A program made the translations under genes and the position numbers. Shown here one piece after another: positions 50,979 to 60,412 of a stretch of DNA of 64,000 bases (position 1 is its first letter; the number at the start of each line of letters is the position of its first letter). This DNA is from Desulfobacter latus (GTDB lineage Bacteria > Desulfobacterota > Desulfobacteria > Desulfobacterales > Desulfobacteraceae), in the NCBI RefSeq assembly GCF_013389365.1, contig NZ_JACADJ010000012.1:1-64000 (forward strand), read 5' to 3'. The notes beneath the pieces are model-generated. The model saw only the letters and a list, made by a program, of their open reading frames with translations. It was not told where the DNA came from and made no database searches.

Positions 50979-53770
50979 GGACGATCCTCGCTCATCAGCA
51001 TCGCAACAGGGAAATCCTTCAGGATTTCAGAGACCCGAAGTGACCGGCCGCTGAGGAGCTCTGCCGTGAATATATTTTTCCACTGGTATGGAAAGCCGTC
51101 CGGCAGCACAACTTCAGTATCAAACCAGACGTGGCTGCCGAGCGGATATTCCCCCGCCTTTATGACCGACGTCAGAAAGCGGGGAACGATCGTCAGGCAC
51201 CACTGATTGATGTGGAATCTTGCAAATGCGATGATGTTATCTTTGAACCGGCCGTTGATTGCCAAAGGCGTATAATTACCGTTCAGGAAAATCTCCCGGT
51301 TCCTGTTTCGTGCCTCAAGCGCCATATGGATCAAAAAGAGCTTGATCCTGCCGTCTTCTTTTGCATTGCGTAATTCTTCAATCGTATCGTGAATGTTCCG
51401 GCGGACTTTTTCCCGGATTTCCTTTAAATATGCCTTCCGCTGGTCAAAATCAACGGAGCGCCGGTTATCCGGGTCCACCAGATTCAAATCCCACAATTCC
51501 GTTCCCTGATAAAAATCAGGAAGCCCCGGTGCCGTGATCTTGATCAGGGTTTGAGAAAGAGAATTAAACACCCCGTAATGCGCAATGCGCCGACAGAAGG
51601 GCAAAAACCGTTCCAGAAAGGGATTCTCTTTCACAACATCTAAAATCTCACCGATAAATGCAACAAAACCCTCTTCGTAGTCAATATCCGGCGCCAACCA
51701 GTTGGAATGAACGTTGGCCTCTCTGAGGGCTTTGATTCCATAGGTCTTGATTCTTTCAACATATTCAGGATGGTCACTTTTATCAAAGGGGAAACTGCCG
51801 ATCAGCGTCTGATACAGAAAGTACTCCCCGTTTCCATCGGGGATGATGTTGCCCCCCACCCGTTTCTTTTTTCCGCTGTTCAACTTTTTCCATGTTTCGA
51901 GGTTTCTGTGCCACTCGTCAGGCAATTCCGACAACACATTGATCCTGGCCCGAACATCTTCGCCTCTTTTGGCATCATGGGTCGCTGTGGCACTTAATGA
52001 ATGGGGCCATAATGCGGCCCGCTTGCGATTAAAGGCATGAAACGCGTCTAACGAACAGCCGAAATGATATGGCTCGCCACCAACCTCGTTCAAAGAAATC
52101 AGCCGATTGTAGTGATAAAGAAGCGTATCTTCAAAACCCTTGGCCATCAGGGGTGCTGTGAACTGCTGGAATGTCAGAACAAAGTCGATTCGATCCTCTT
52201 CTGCCGGCGAAGGCTGCGCTTGCGGCTCTGCAAGCAGACACGACGTGATGTAGTCAATTTCACGGCGTAATCCCGGATGCCTACGCAACGCCGCCTTTGC
52301 AGCCGTTTGAATATACCGTTGATCACTTGGGCTGCTGCCATGATGGTTGATATAGGTACGATAAACAGGAAAGTGCGCCAATATCTCCTTCAGGGCTCTA
52401 TTCAGACCATGACGTGTAAAATCTTTTCCATAACGGTCACGACCGGCAATTCTTTTCATATGACCGGCAAGATTATCAAGATCCCCTTTCATATGGTACG
52501 CCATGATGTGTTTCTTTTGTTCATAAACAAGATCAGTTGCTGAATTCTTAAATCCACTGAAGGACGCGTATATTGTGCTGAAGCGATCTGCATTGTTGCT
52601 TTGGCAAAACAATCCATTGACCGTATTCATAAATTCATAGCCGGTTGTCCCCTGCACCGGCCAGAGGGGAACCAAGTCCTCTGTGCGGTCAAGGATTTTT
52701 TCAACCACGAGATAAATGTCGCCGGCTTTTTTTCTCAGCCTTCTGAGATAAATAGCGGGATCGTAGAGCCCGTCGATGTGATCGACCCTTAAGCCGCTTA
52801 CTGGGCCGTCTTCGATCAGTTTAAATATCAGAGTATGGGTTCGATCAAATACCGCTTCATCTTCCATTCGCAGGCAGATGAAATCGTTGAGATGGAAAAA
52901 CCGGCGGTAGTTAATCTCCTCATTGGCAACTTTCCAGTAAGATAATCGGAACACTTGTTCATCGAGAAGTTTATCGATGTGTCTGAAACTTTCAGGATTG
53001 CCTTTTTCACCATTAAACATCTCGATATTCGTATCGACAAATCTCCGGATTACCGGATTCCGACAATAGAGTTCCCAGAGCATGTACTTTGCGACCTTGA
53101 TCTGCTCACAACGGTCCTTGACGGCGTTTCCCGAAGGTAAGGTGTTCAAAATGTGTAAGACTGCCAGAAATTTTATGAAATGGGGATGATCCTCGCCAAG
53201 CCGGGTTCGAAGCGCACTTGACCTGAACGTCAATACATCGGTATACGAATCGATTTTGAGCGGCAGGGCCTGGTCATAATAGTTCACGCTGAAACCGGTT
53301 TCAGCATATTCTAGCCGGATTTCCTTATTTTCCAGGGATTGGCCATAATACCCGCCGAGGAACGGTGCCGGCAGCTTTCCCTGCAAACTGCCCAAAGGAT
53401 GTTCCCAGTCGACGTCAAAAAAATGACGATACATGGAATGACGACCGTTTTCAAAAACGTCCATCAGCATCTTATTCTCAAAATCAAAGGCCATATGGTT
53501 GGGGACAATATCCTGCAGCCATCCCATATGTTGCTTTTGCAATTCTGCCTTCAGTTTTTCAAAATCCGTTATCGATCCCAGTTCAGGATTTAACCGGCTG
53601 GGATCAACAATATCGTATCCGTGAAGACTCCCTTTTCTCGCCTTAAAGATCGGGGACGCATAAATGCAGGAAATACCAAGATCGGCCAGGTAGGTGATGA
53701 TATCGCTCGCCGCCTGAAAATCAAAGGCCTTGCTGAACTGAATTCGATAGGTTGCCGTGGGAATAGGCAT
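50975..53770 (-). CDS. treY: Malto-oligosyltrehalose synthase
   Basis: GH13 enzyme of 931 aa that turns the reducing end of a glucan into a trehalosyl unit. Features: PTATYRIQFSKAFDFQAASDIITYLADLGISCIYASPIFKARKGSLHGYDIVDP, VPNHMAFD, GLRVDHIDGLYDP (nucleophile Asp), LVVEKIL (Glu), GLPDFYQGTELWDLNLVDPDNRR. Long for the family but complete. It partners TreZ, two genes upstream. Confidence 0.94.
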   Translation of the reverse strand: MPIPTATYRIQFSKAFDFQAASDIITYLADLGISCIYASPIFKARKGSLHGYDIVDPSRLNPELGSITDFEKLKAELQKQHMGWLQDIVPNHMAFDFENKMLMDVFENGRHSMYRHFFDVDWEHPLGSLQGKLPAPFLGGYYGQSLENKEIRLEYAETGFSVNYYDQALPLKIDSYTDVLTFRSSALRTRLGEDHPHFIKFLAVLHILNTLPSGNAVKDRCEQIKVAKYMLWELYCRNPVIRRFVDTNIEMFNGEKGNPESFRHIDKLLDEQVFRLSYWKVANEEINYRRFFHLNDFICLRMEDEAVFDRTHTLIFKLIEDGPVSGLRVDHIDGLYDPAIYLRRLRKKAGDIYLVVEKILDRTEDLVPLWPVQGTTGYEFMNTVNGLFCQSNNADRFSTIYASFSGFKNSATDLVYEQKKHIMAYHMKGDLDNLAGHMKRIAGRDRYGKDFTRHGLNRALKEILAHFPVYRTYINHHGSSPSDQRYIQTAAKAALRRHPGLRREIDYITSCLLAEPQAQPSPAEEDRIDFVLTFQQFTAPLMAKGFEDTLLYHYNRLISLNEVGGEPYHFGCSLDAFHAFNRKRAALWPHSLSATATHDAKRGEDVRARINVLSELPDEWHRNLETWKKLNSGKKKRVGGNIIPDGNGEYFLYQTLIGSFPFDKSDHPEYVERIKTYGIKALREANVHSNWLAPDIDYEEGFVAFIGEILDVVKENPFLERFLPFCRRIAHYGVFNSLSQTLIKITAPGLPDFYQGTELWDLNLVDPDNRRSVDFDQRKAYLKEIREKVRRNIHDTIEELRNAKEDGRIKLFLIHMALEARNRNREIFLNGNYTPLAINGRFKDNIIAFARFHINQWCLTIVPRFLTSVIKAGEYPLGSHVWFDTEVVLPDGFPYQWKNIFTAELLSGRSLRVSEILKDFPVAMLMSEDRP

Positions 53771-53773
53771 TTT

Positions 53774-56206
53774 TTATATAACCAGCGATAAATTATCGCA
53801 CAGGCTAGTAAAATGGTCGATCCATTTTCGGGCATCTTCTTCACCCGCCTCAGCTTTTTCCAGAAATACAGGATATTCGGTTTGGCGTATTTTATATATA
53901 TGCCACTGTATTTTAAAAATATTGACATGGAAAGGCAACGTATTCAAGGTCATGACAGCTTCATTCAGATTTTCAAGCAATTCGAATTCAACAGGATTGT
54001 CAAAAAAACGTTTGACCATCTGCTCCAAACGCTGTTTGAGCGTATGGCCTAAAATATCAGTGTTCAAGGCGGTGCCGGTTAATTCGGCTTCTTTGAGAAG
54101 GGGGGCGATCACTGCGGGATTGAATTTTTCCTGCGCCAGGGTACGCCTCAGATCGGCATTCACAACCAGATTTACCGCAATAGAGAGGGATTGGGGTACA
54201 GGAATGTCCGCATCTTTTAAAAACCGTATCATCGGCGCGTTGAAATTGTAAAGCCGGCGGTATGCCGTCTCAGCGTCATTCAATGTAGGTTTCATGATCA
54301 AATTCAAAACCTTGCGTTGTTCATCCCGAAAAAGGAACTTGAGAGAATAAATGCAGTAACCGAAATAGTGGTCCAGAATCCGCATGACTTTTTGAAAATC
54401 CACTGTTTTAAAGGCCTGAAAAAGTTCTTGCTCCAAACGTTGATAGTTCTTCATGTCGCCCGCAAGGACGGCGCAATACAGATTGTGGTCTCCCAGATGC
54501 AGAACGCTGAAAGTCAGCCTGGAAGCATTCCAAGTGATTTGAGAAGAAATCGTGGCACGCCCCACCACCAGCTTTGCCCTGCCGACCTCGGATCGCTTGT
54601 AATCGTCCCGTTCCGCCGTATAACAAAAAATTGACGTGCGTTCAGGATAGTCTTCAAAAAGAGAGCTCACGGCGTAATGCGCGCCTACTTTTTTCAGATC
54701 CGGCATAGCGGGCTTGACCCATTTTTCGAATATGTGACGCCCATCCTTATGTTCAACAAAATTGCTCCCGGCCCATTCCAAAAGCTTCAGGAAACGCGGC
54801 GCCATGGCGTCGCCGAATATTTCCTCGTTTAACTGCAGGACCCGCCCCGCATATTGAATGATTTGAACCGTTTCGATACCTGAAATATCATCAAAAAACC
54901 AACCACAGCTGGTAAACATGAGCATAGCATGCCGTTGAGATTCCAAAAGCCTGAGAATCATGATTATCTCATCTTTTTTCAACGCTCGAACCGCATGCTG
55001 TTTCAAAAAATGTTCGATCTTTTCCTCGGATCGATCCAGAATAATTTGGATGTAATCGTTTCTGGCTTCCCACGGGTCTTTTAAAAAGGAGGCAAGTTTT
55101 CTTTGATAAGCAGGCGACACAATATCCCTCAGCCACTCCAGGGCCTCCCGCAATGGTTTGCGCCATTGCTGATTCCATTCCGGCTGACTGCCGGAACTAC
55201 ATCCGCAGTCACTGCGCCATCGCTCAACGCCATGAGGGCAACTCCAGGATGAATTTTCGAAAATCTCCACCTCGTACACCGGCGGAAATTTTTCCAGATA
55301 CTCGCCGTAATTGGTCAGGCGTGCAAGCCCGTTTGATTCAATATAGTCCAGGGCATAGGAGAGCGCCATTTCGCCGAAACGATGATGATGACCATAGCTT
55401 TCACCATCAGTGGCAATATGAACGATCTGGGATTGTTCCTGCGCGTCAGAGAATCCGTCCATAAGTCTGCCGGCAAAGGACTCGCCGTTATCTAAAAGGT
55501 GCTCAAATGCAACATCCCGCGCAATGTGTCCATCGTAAAAAAAAAGGCTGATGGCCTGCCCCGAAGGCAGTTTTTGACGATAAGCCATTGTCGGACCAAT
55601 CTTGCCATCCGCCACATGCTGCCACGCGTTTTCCCCGATGGGCCGCATCCTTTTGGCCTGATGAGGGGCAAGGATCGTGAACAAAATGCCATGATCGGCC
55701 AGAATCTCAAGCGTTTCCAGATCCACGGCGGTCTCGGGGAGCCACATGCCTTCCGGTTTGCGTCCAAAACGATGCTCAAAGTCCTTGATGCCCCAGATCA
55801 CCTGGGTCTCTTTGTCACGGCGGTTAGCCAGAGGCAGTATCATGTGGTTATAAGCCTGGGCCAAGGCTGACCCATGGCCGGAAAAAAGCGTCTGACTCTG
55901 ACGGTCTCCGTCAAGAATAGATTCATACACCTCCGGCGCATTTGTTTCCAGCCAGGAAAGAAGAGTCGGGCCGAAGTTGTAGCTGATCCTGGCGTAGTTA
56001 TTAACAATCTTAACAATCCTGCCCTGCTCGTCAAATATGCGGGAAACCGCATTGGCAGCATAGCACTCTTCGGTCGTTTTTTCGTTCCAGTCATGGTAAG
56101 GATAGGCAGAATCCTGGATTTCAATCGATTCCAGCCAGGCGTTCTCACGCGGCGGCTGGTAAAAGTGACCGTGAATGCAGATATATCGTTCCATATTTGC
56201 TATCAC
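53774..56206 (-). CDS. GH57-family glycoside hydrolase with DUF3536
   Basis: Protein of 810 aa. The N-terminal GH57 barrel has YICIHGHFYQPPRENAWLE, PEGMWLPETAVDLETLEILADHGI and a putative catalytic segment HIATDGESYGHHH; a central and C-terminal DUF3536-type helical region follows. The start is GTG overlapping the treZ stop, or ATG four codons later. GH57 enzymes act on alpha-glucans (amylase, branching, amylopullulanase). Exact specificity is unclear, but its position between treZ and treY implies a glucan-trimming or branching role in this pathway. Confidence 0.85.
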   Translation of the reverse strand: MIANMERYICIHGHFYQPPRENAWLESIEIQDSAYPYHDWNEKTTEECYAANAVSRIFDEQGRIVKIVNNYARISYNFGPTLLSWLETNAPEVYESILDGDRQSQTLFSGHGSALAQAYNHMILPLANRRDKETQVIWGIKDFEHRFGRKPEGMWLPETAVDLETLEILADHGILFTILAPHQAKRMRPIGENAWQHVADGKIGPTMAYRQKLPSGQAISLFFYDGHIARDVAFEHLLDNGESFAGRLMDGFSDAQEQSQIVHIATDGESYGHHHRFGEMALSYALDYIESNGLARLTNYGEYLEKFPPVYEVEIFENSSWSCPHGVERWRSDCGCSSGSQPEWNQQWRKPLREALEWLRDIVSPAYQRKLASFLKDPWEARNDYIQIILDRSEEKIEHFLKQHAVRALKKDEIIMILRLLESQRHAMLMFTSCGWFFDDISGIETVQIIQYAGRVLQLNEEIFGDAMAPRFLKLLEWAGSNFVEHKDGRHIFEKWVKPAMPDLKKVGAHYAVSSLFEDYPERTSIFCYTAERDDYKRSEVGRAKLVVGRATISSQITWNASRLTFSVLHLGDHNLYCAVLAGDMKNYQRLEQELFQAFKTVDFQKVMRILDHYFGYCIYSLKFLFRDEQRKVLNLIMKPTLNDAETAYRRLYNFNAPMIRFLKDADIPVPQSLSIAVNLVVNADLRRTLAQEKFNPAVIAPLLKEAELTGTALNTDILGHTLKQRLEQMVKRFFDNPVEFELLENLNEAVMTLNTLPFHVNIFKIQWHIYKIRQTEYPVFLEKAEAGEEDARKWIDHFTSLCDNLSLVI

Positions 56207-58047
56207 TCTTTTTCGTTGATTAAAAGTATAACGGCATGGGGCTGCAGGGTCAACGCCACCTGCCCGTTTGAAACAATGTCATGAGCCATCCGACTGCCCG
56301 GGCCCTGCCACCGCTTTTCCGCCGAATCCAGTCGTTTTTTCCAGCGCCCGGAGGAAAGGAAAACATTCACCGTAGCCTGTGCTTTTTTGAAATTAAAAAT
56401 CACAACAACGTCGCCGGATGCGCCCCACCGGCTGAGAATGATCACGTTTTCATTTTCCTCTTCCCGAACCCTCATTTGATCATTGTCCAAAACGGAAAGG
56501 GCGGGAATCTCTTGCCGGATGCGGATCAGTTCCTTATAAAAATCGAAAAGGATGCGGTGATGGCCCTGGTAACGCAGGTTGTGGTTAAGTTTAGCCTGCA
56601 GAAACGTTTTTTCATCCTGGGGGTCGGGGGGCACCCCCTGCCACTTGAAGGGTGCAAATTCTTCACGACGTCCCTGCCGGACATTTTCAATCAGCGCTTT
56701 ATCCGAATGGCTGATAAAGTAAGGAAAGGGGGCGGTCTCGCCGTATTCTTCGCCCATAAAAACCAGAGGGATACATGGCGACAAAAATACGCTCCCGGCC
56801 GCCAGTTTCAATCCCTCCAGGGAAATCAGAGTGCTCAGGCGTTCACCCCCCATGCGGTTGCCGATCTGATCATGGTTCTGGGCAAAAACAACAAAGCGCC
56901 GGGCTGGTATGTCGCGCGAAGAATTTCCATGCCGGCATTGGCGAAAGGCGGAATAATCACCGGAGTAGACAAACCCGTCCCGATAGGCTTTGGTAAGATG
57001 CCGCAACTTGCCGAAATCCTGATAATATCCGAAGCGCTCACCCGTCAGAAGCGTATGCAGCGCATGGTGGAAGTCATCGTTCCATTGCGCGTCCAAATTG
57101 TAACCGCCAAGCGCCCGGGGCCGGACTAGTCGCGGGTCGTTGAGTGCGCTTTCGGCGATGATATGGATGCGGCGGTTCAGGTGTTTGGCCTGCTGGTGTA
57201 CGGCCAGGGCCAGCTCTTCCAGAAACGCCTTGGCTGAAAAGTCAAAGATGGCATGCACGGCATCGATCCGCAGGGCATCAATATGAAACTCCGTTACCCA
57301 GTAGAGGGCGTTTTCAATAAAGAACCGGCGGACGTTATCGCTGTGCGGCCCGTCAAAATTGACGGCGGTCCCCCAGGGGGTCTTATATTGATCGGTGAAA
57401 TAGGGGCCGAAATCTGACAGATAATTCCCCTCGGGTCCGAGGTGATTGTAGACCACATCCATAACAACAGCCATGCCGTTGTGGTGACAGGCGTTCACCA
57501 GCCGCTTGAGGCCTTGCGGCCCGCCATAGGAATTCTGAACGGCGAAAGGATAGGTACCGTCATACCCCCAGTTGCGATTTCCGGGGAACTGGGCTACAGG
57601 CATCAGTTCCACAGCCGTAATGCCCAATTCCTTCAATGAACCCAGATGAGGAATAACCGCATCAAAGGTTCCTTCGGAAGTAAAAGCCCCCACATGCAAT
57701 TCATACAGAATGTAATCCTCAAGCGGCAGACCGAACCAACACGCATCATTCCAGGGGAAATCACCGGAAACCACTTCCGAAGGCGCATGCACACCACCAG
57801 GCTGGAATCGGGAGGCCGGGTCAGGCCGTTCCGTATCGCCATCCAGCCGGAAAAGATACTGGGTCGAAGATTCAACCTTCTGCACAATCGCATGATGGTA
57901 GCCCTGACTGTTCTTCTCCAGAGGGACGAGACGTTCAGCCGGCCAAACCAGGCGAACCTCGACCTTTTGAGCCCGGGGAGCCCACACAAGAAACCGACAA
58001 CGTCCCTGCCCCAGACAGGTGGCCCCCAAGCTGATTTCCGGATACAT
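56203..58047 (-). CDS. treZ: Malto-oligosyltrehalose trehalohydrolase
   Basis: GH13 enzyme of 614 aa releasing trehalose from the TreY product. N-terminal CBM48-like domain (1-100, VWAPRAQKVEVRLVWP), then ELHVGAFTSEGTFDAVIPHLGSLKELGITAVELMPVAQFPG, MDVVYNHLGPEGNYL, IDALRIDAVHAIFDFS (nucleophile), IIAESALND (acid/base) and FAQNHDQIGNR. A ribosome site AAAGGA lies at the start. The stop overlaps the GH57 start. Confidence 0.94.
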   Translation of the reverse strand: MYPEISLGATCLGQGRCRFLVWAPRAQKVEVRLVWPAERLVPLEKNSQGYHHAIVQKVESSTQYLFRLDGDTERPDPASRFQPGGVHAPSEVVSGDFPWNDACWFGLPLEDYILYELHVGAFTSEGTFDAVIPHLGSLKELGITAVELMPVAQFPGNRNWGYDGTYPFAVQNSYGGPQGLKRLVNACHHNGMAVVMDVVYNHLGPEGNYLSDFGPYFTDQYKTPWGTAVNFDGPHSDNVRRFFIENALYWVTEFHIDALRIDAVHAIFDFSAKAFLEELALAVHQQAKHLNRRIHIIAESALNDPRLVRPRALGGYNLDAQWNDDFHHALHTLLTGERFGYYQDFGKLRHLTKAYRDGFVYSGDYSAFRQCRHGNSSRDIPARRFVVFAQNHDQIGNRMGGERLSTLISLEGLKLAAGSVFLSPCIPLVFMGEEYGETAPFPYFISHSDKALIENVRQGRREEFAPFKWQGVPPDPQDEKTFLQAKLNHNLRYQGHHRILFDFYKELIRIRQEIPALSVLDNDQMRVREEENENVIILSRWGASGDVVVIFNFKKAQATVNVFLSSGRWKKRLDSAEKRWQGPGSRMAHDIVSNGQVALTLQPHAVILLINEKE

Positions 58048-58070
58048 TCCTTTTATCCTTCATTGATTGC

Positions 58071-59309
58071 CTAAAGTTCAATCCGTTCCTTAGTTTCCCG
58101 GGTGACGGCCAGCATCAGGGTCAGGTATTCCCGCAGATGGCGCGTAAGCAGGAAGTTCTCCCGCACAAAGGTTCGGGCTTTTTCTCCCATCTGGTTCAAA
58201 CAATGGCGTTGCTTCAGCAGATAGCGAATACGTAATGCCGCGCCTTGGGGCGTATTGACCAGAAACCCGGTATGATGATTGATGACCTGCAGCCGAATCC
58301 CCCCTGCATCCCCTCCGATGACCGGCTTCCCTTTCCACATGGCTTCGGTCACCGTCAACCCGAAACCCTCTTTAATCGATTTTTGCAAAACAATATCCGA
58401 AACGCGCTGCAGGGCATTGATCGTACGATGCGCATCGGGAGGCAGGACCAGAATATGGATGTCGGGATCATTTTGAGCTGCCGCTCTTACCTCTGCCAGC
58501 ACCTCTTCCCCCTCAGGGTCGTCCGTGGCACTGCCGCCGGCCAGCACCAGTTGAACAGGAGGACCGAATGCTTTGGTCATGCGATAAGCCTGGATGACGC
58601 CGATCGGATCTTTGAAGCGGTCAAAACGGGATACCTGCAGCAAAATGGGTCGATTCGGGTCCAGATTATAATCATGGCACACCTTCTCCATCATTTCCGG
58701 TTCCAATTCGACATTCTTGTCGCTCAATGGATCAATGCTTGGGGGAATAATGTACAGGGGATGAGGCATCGGTTGCGCGAAGTCCGGTAAGGACCAGATG
58801 CTGGCATCATATCCCTGGACAAAGGGCCGGAGATATTTCCAGACCAAACGATAGGGATGGCTGGCATCGATATGACAGCGCCAGATCCACTTGCCTTTGC
58901 GTTCGGTACATAAATTCAGGAGCGGCGCCGGCTGGGGATCATGAATAAAGACGACATCGGCCGCTTCCAGCTGCGAGCGGAGTCTTTCGTAATTTTGCTG
59001 ATTGGTACTCTCGTACTGTTTCAACAATCGTTCCGGAATATCCAGCCGGTCACCTTGCAGGGCGTTGTGCATACTTTTGGTGCATTGATAATACTCATCC
59101 TCGCCGGTCATGACTTCCCAGCTTGCCTGTATTCCCAGTTCATTTTTGAGGGGGATTAAGCGGTGAAGGATCTCTGCCACACCCCCGCCTTCCCGGGTGG
59201 AATTGATATGGACGACGTTTATTCCTTTCAGCGGCTCTGCCAATTGTCGAAGACGTTGAATAACATCCTTACCCAGGATTTGTTCGTATTGTTCAAGCGA
59301 AGCAGTCAT
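58071..59309 (-). CDS. treT: Trehalose synthase, GT4 (TreT-type)
   Basis: Protein of 412 aa with GT-B fold: GINVVHINSTREGGGVAEILHRLIPL at the N-terminus, VFIHDPQPAPL, RCHIDASHP, PILLQVSRFDRFKDPIGVIQAYR and the nucleotide-sugar site KEGFGLTVTEAMWKGKPVIGGDAGGI. TreT joins NDP-glucose and glucose to trehalose directly, a route independent of TreY/TreZ. The ATG overlaps the upstream DUF5752 gene's stop, a pairing seen often with TreT. Confidence 0.9.
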   Translation of the reverse strand: MTASLEQYEQILGKDVIQRLRQLAEPLKGINVVHINSTREGGGVAEILHRLIPLKNELGIQASWEVMTGEDEYYQCTKSMHNALQGDRLDIPERLLKQYESTNQQNYERLRSQLEAADVVFIHDPQPAPLLNLCTERKGKWIWRCHIDASHPYRLVWKYLRPFVQGYDASIWSLPDFAQPMPHPLYIIPPSIDPLSDKNVELEPEMMEKVCHDYNLDPNRPILLQVSRFDRFKDPIGVIQAYRMTKAFGPPVQLVLAGGSATDDPEGEEVLAEVRAAAQNDPDIHILVLPPDAHRTINALQRVSDIVLQKSIKEGFGLTVTEAMWKGKPVIGGDAGGIRLQVINHHTGFLVNTPQGAALRIRYLLKQRHCLNQMGEKARTFVRENFLLTRHLREYLTLMLAVTRETKERIEL

Positions 59310-59968
59310 TCTGCACCCCCTTTTCCGAGATGTCTTGCAAAGACGAGCGAAAGTTGATCACGTAATTCCAAAAGCGTGTTGAAATACGGATCAATGGACG
59401 CAATCTCTTCCGCCAGAGAAGCACCCTCAGGTCCGAAATTCAACAACCATTCGCTAAAATCGTCTTTACCCGAAGCGGTTCGACGGCGGGAATCAATAAA
59501 ATGATAAAATATACTGCTGACCGAGATCCGGGGAATGGATTCGGATAGTTCTTCAGGCGTGGAAACGCGAATGTTGGTATCGAAAACGACAATTTGGGAA
59601 CGAATGAAGAAAAAGGGATGAGCGACCTCGGCCACGGGAACAAAACCCAGTTCATCCATTCGTTCCTCAATAACATCAATCAATTTCTGGCGCAGATCAT
59701 CCATAAATTCATAGTCAGTGGGATTGATGATGGCCAGCTTTTCGGCCAGACGGCGGTCATGGAGTTCATGATAGGCCCATGCCGCAAAATCGTTTTGATA
59801 TTCCGGGTCAACAAAGCGGGGACGTAATATTGCATCCCAAAAATGATAGTACATAATCCCCCGTTCCGTTTTCATGAGACGATCTCTCAATTCCCTGAGA
59901 TTATGGACCCTTTCACCCGTTGCAATGGTAATAAGCGCGCAGTCTTTTAGTGCAAAGAGATCAGCCAT
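59306..59968 (-). CDS. DUF5752-family protein
   Basis: Protein of 220 aa from MADLFALKDC (AGGAG eight bases upstream; frame open to 59986). Family-like sequence: LITIATGERVHNLRELRDRLMKTERGIMYYHFWD, NDFAAWAYHELHDRRLAEKLAIINPTDY and a repeat-like second half ISVSSIFYHFIDSRRRT…DFSEWL, so the protein is two similar helical halves. It is fused or adjacent to TreT in many genomes and is probably a regulatory partner; mechanism unknown. First gene of the operon. Confidence 0.8.
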   Translation of the reverse strand: MADLFALKDCALITIATGERVHNLRELRDRLMKTERGIMYYHFWDAILRPRFVDPEYQNDFAAWAYHELHDRRLAEKLAIINPTDYEFMDDLRQKLIDVIEERMDELGFVPVAEVAHPFFFIRSQIVVFDTNIRVSTPEELSESIPRISVSSIFYHFIDSRRRTASGKDDFSEWLLNFGPEGASLAEEIASIDPYFNTLLELRDQLSLVFARHLGKGGAE

Positions 59969-60412
59969 GGCGATACTCCTTTCCATTTAAGTGAGAAAAT
60001 GGATTCGCGAGAAACGTAAACAATACAAACGAAGAAAATACAAGAAACCCGCAATTAATTTACGGTTTCACAAGAACAGGTAAAAGTCAATAGTTTTTTC
60101 AGCAATTTTTCCATAAGAACGGCCATGACCTGACGGACACAACAAACAATGAAAGATGTGAGTCGTAAGTATTGAGTTATGAAAAAAACAACAACCAGAG
60201 CATTCAATAACTACGCTCCCGCAGTCATGGCAGTGAGATTCTCACCTGCGTCAATTTGGATAGTTATATTTAATTATATATGATATATATTGATTAAATA
60301 TAACTATCCTGCCGGACTGAATGTGTCATCAGAACCTTTCTGAACTGAAGACCAAAAGCAGTAGGCGGACATCACGGTTCTTTCCCCCAAGTATTAACAG
60401 GATACTGTTTTT
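59969..60412. other. Divergent intergenic region with a 52-bp AT-rich palindrome
   Basis: Between the minus-strand trehalose operon and the plus-strand activator. The arms GGATAGTTATATTTAAT (60258-60274) and its exact complement (60293-60309) pair perfectly over 17 bp around an 18-base AT loop. No clear promoter was identified for either side. No gene seen. Confidence 0.6.
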
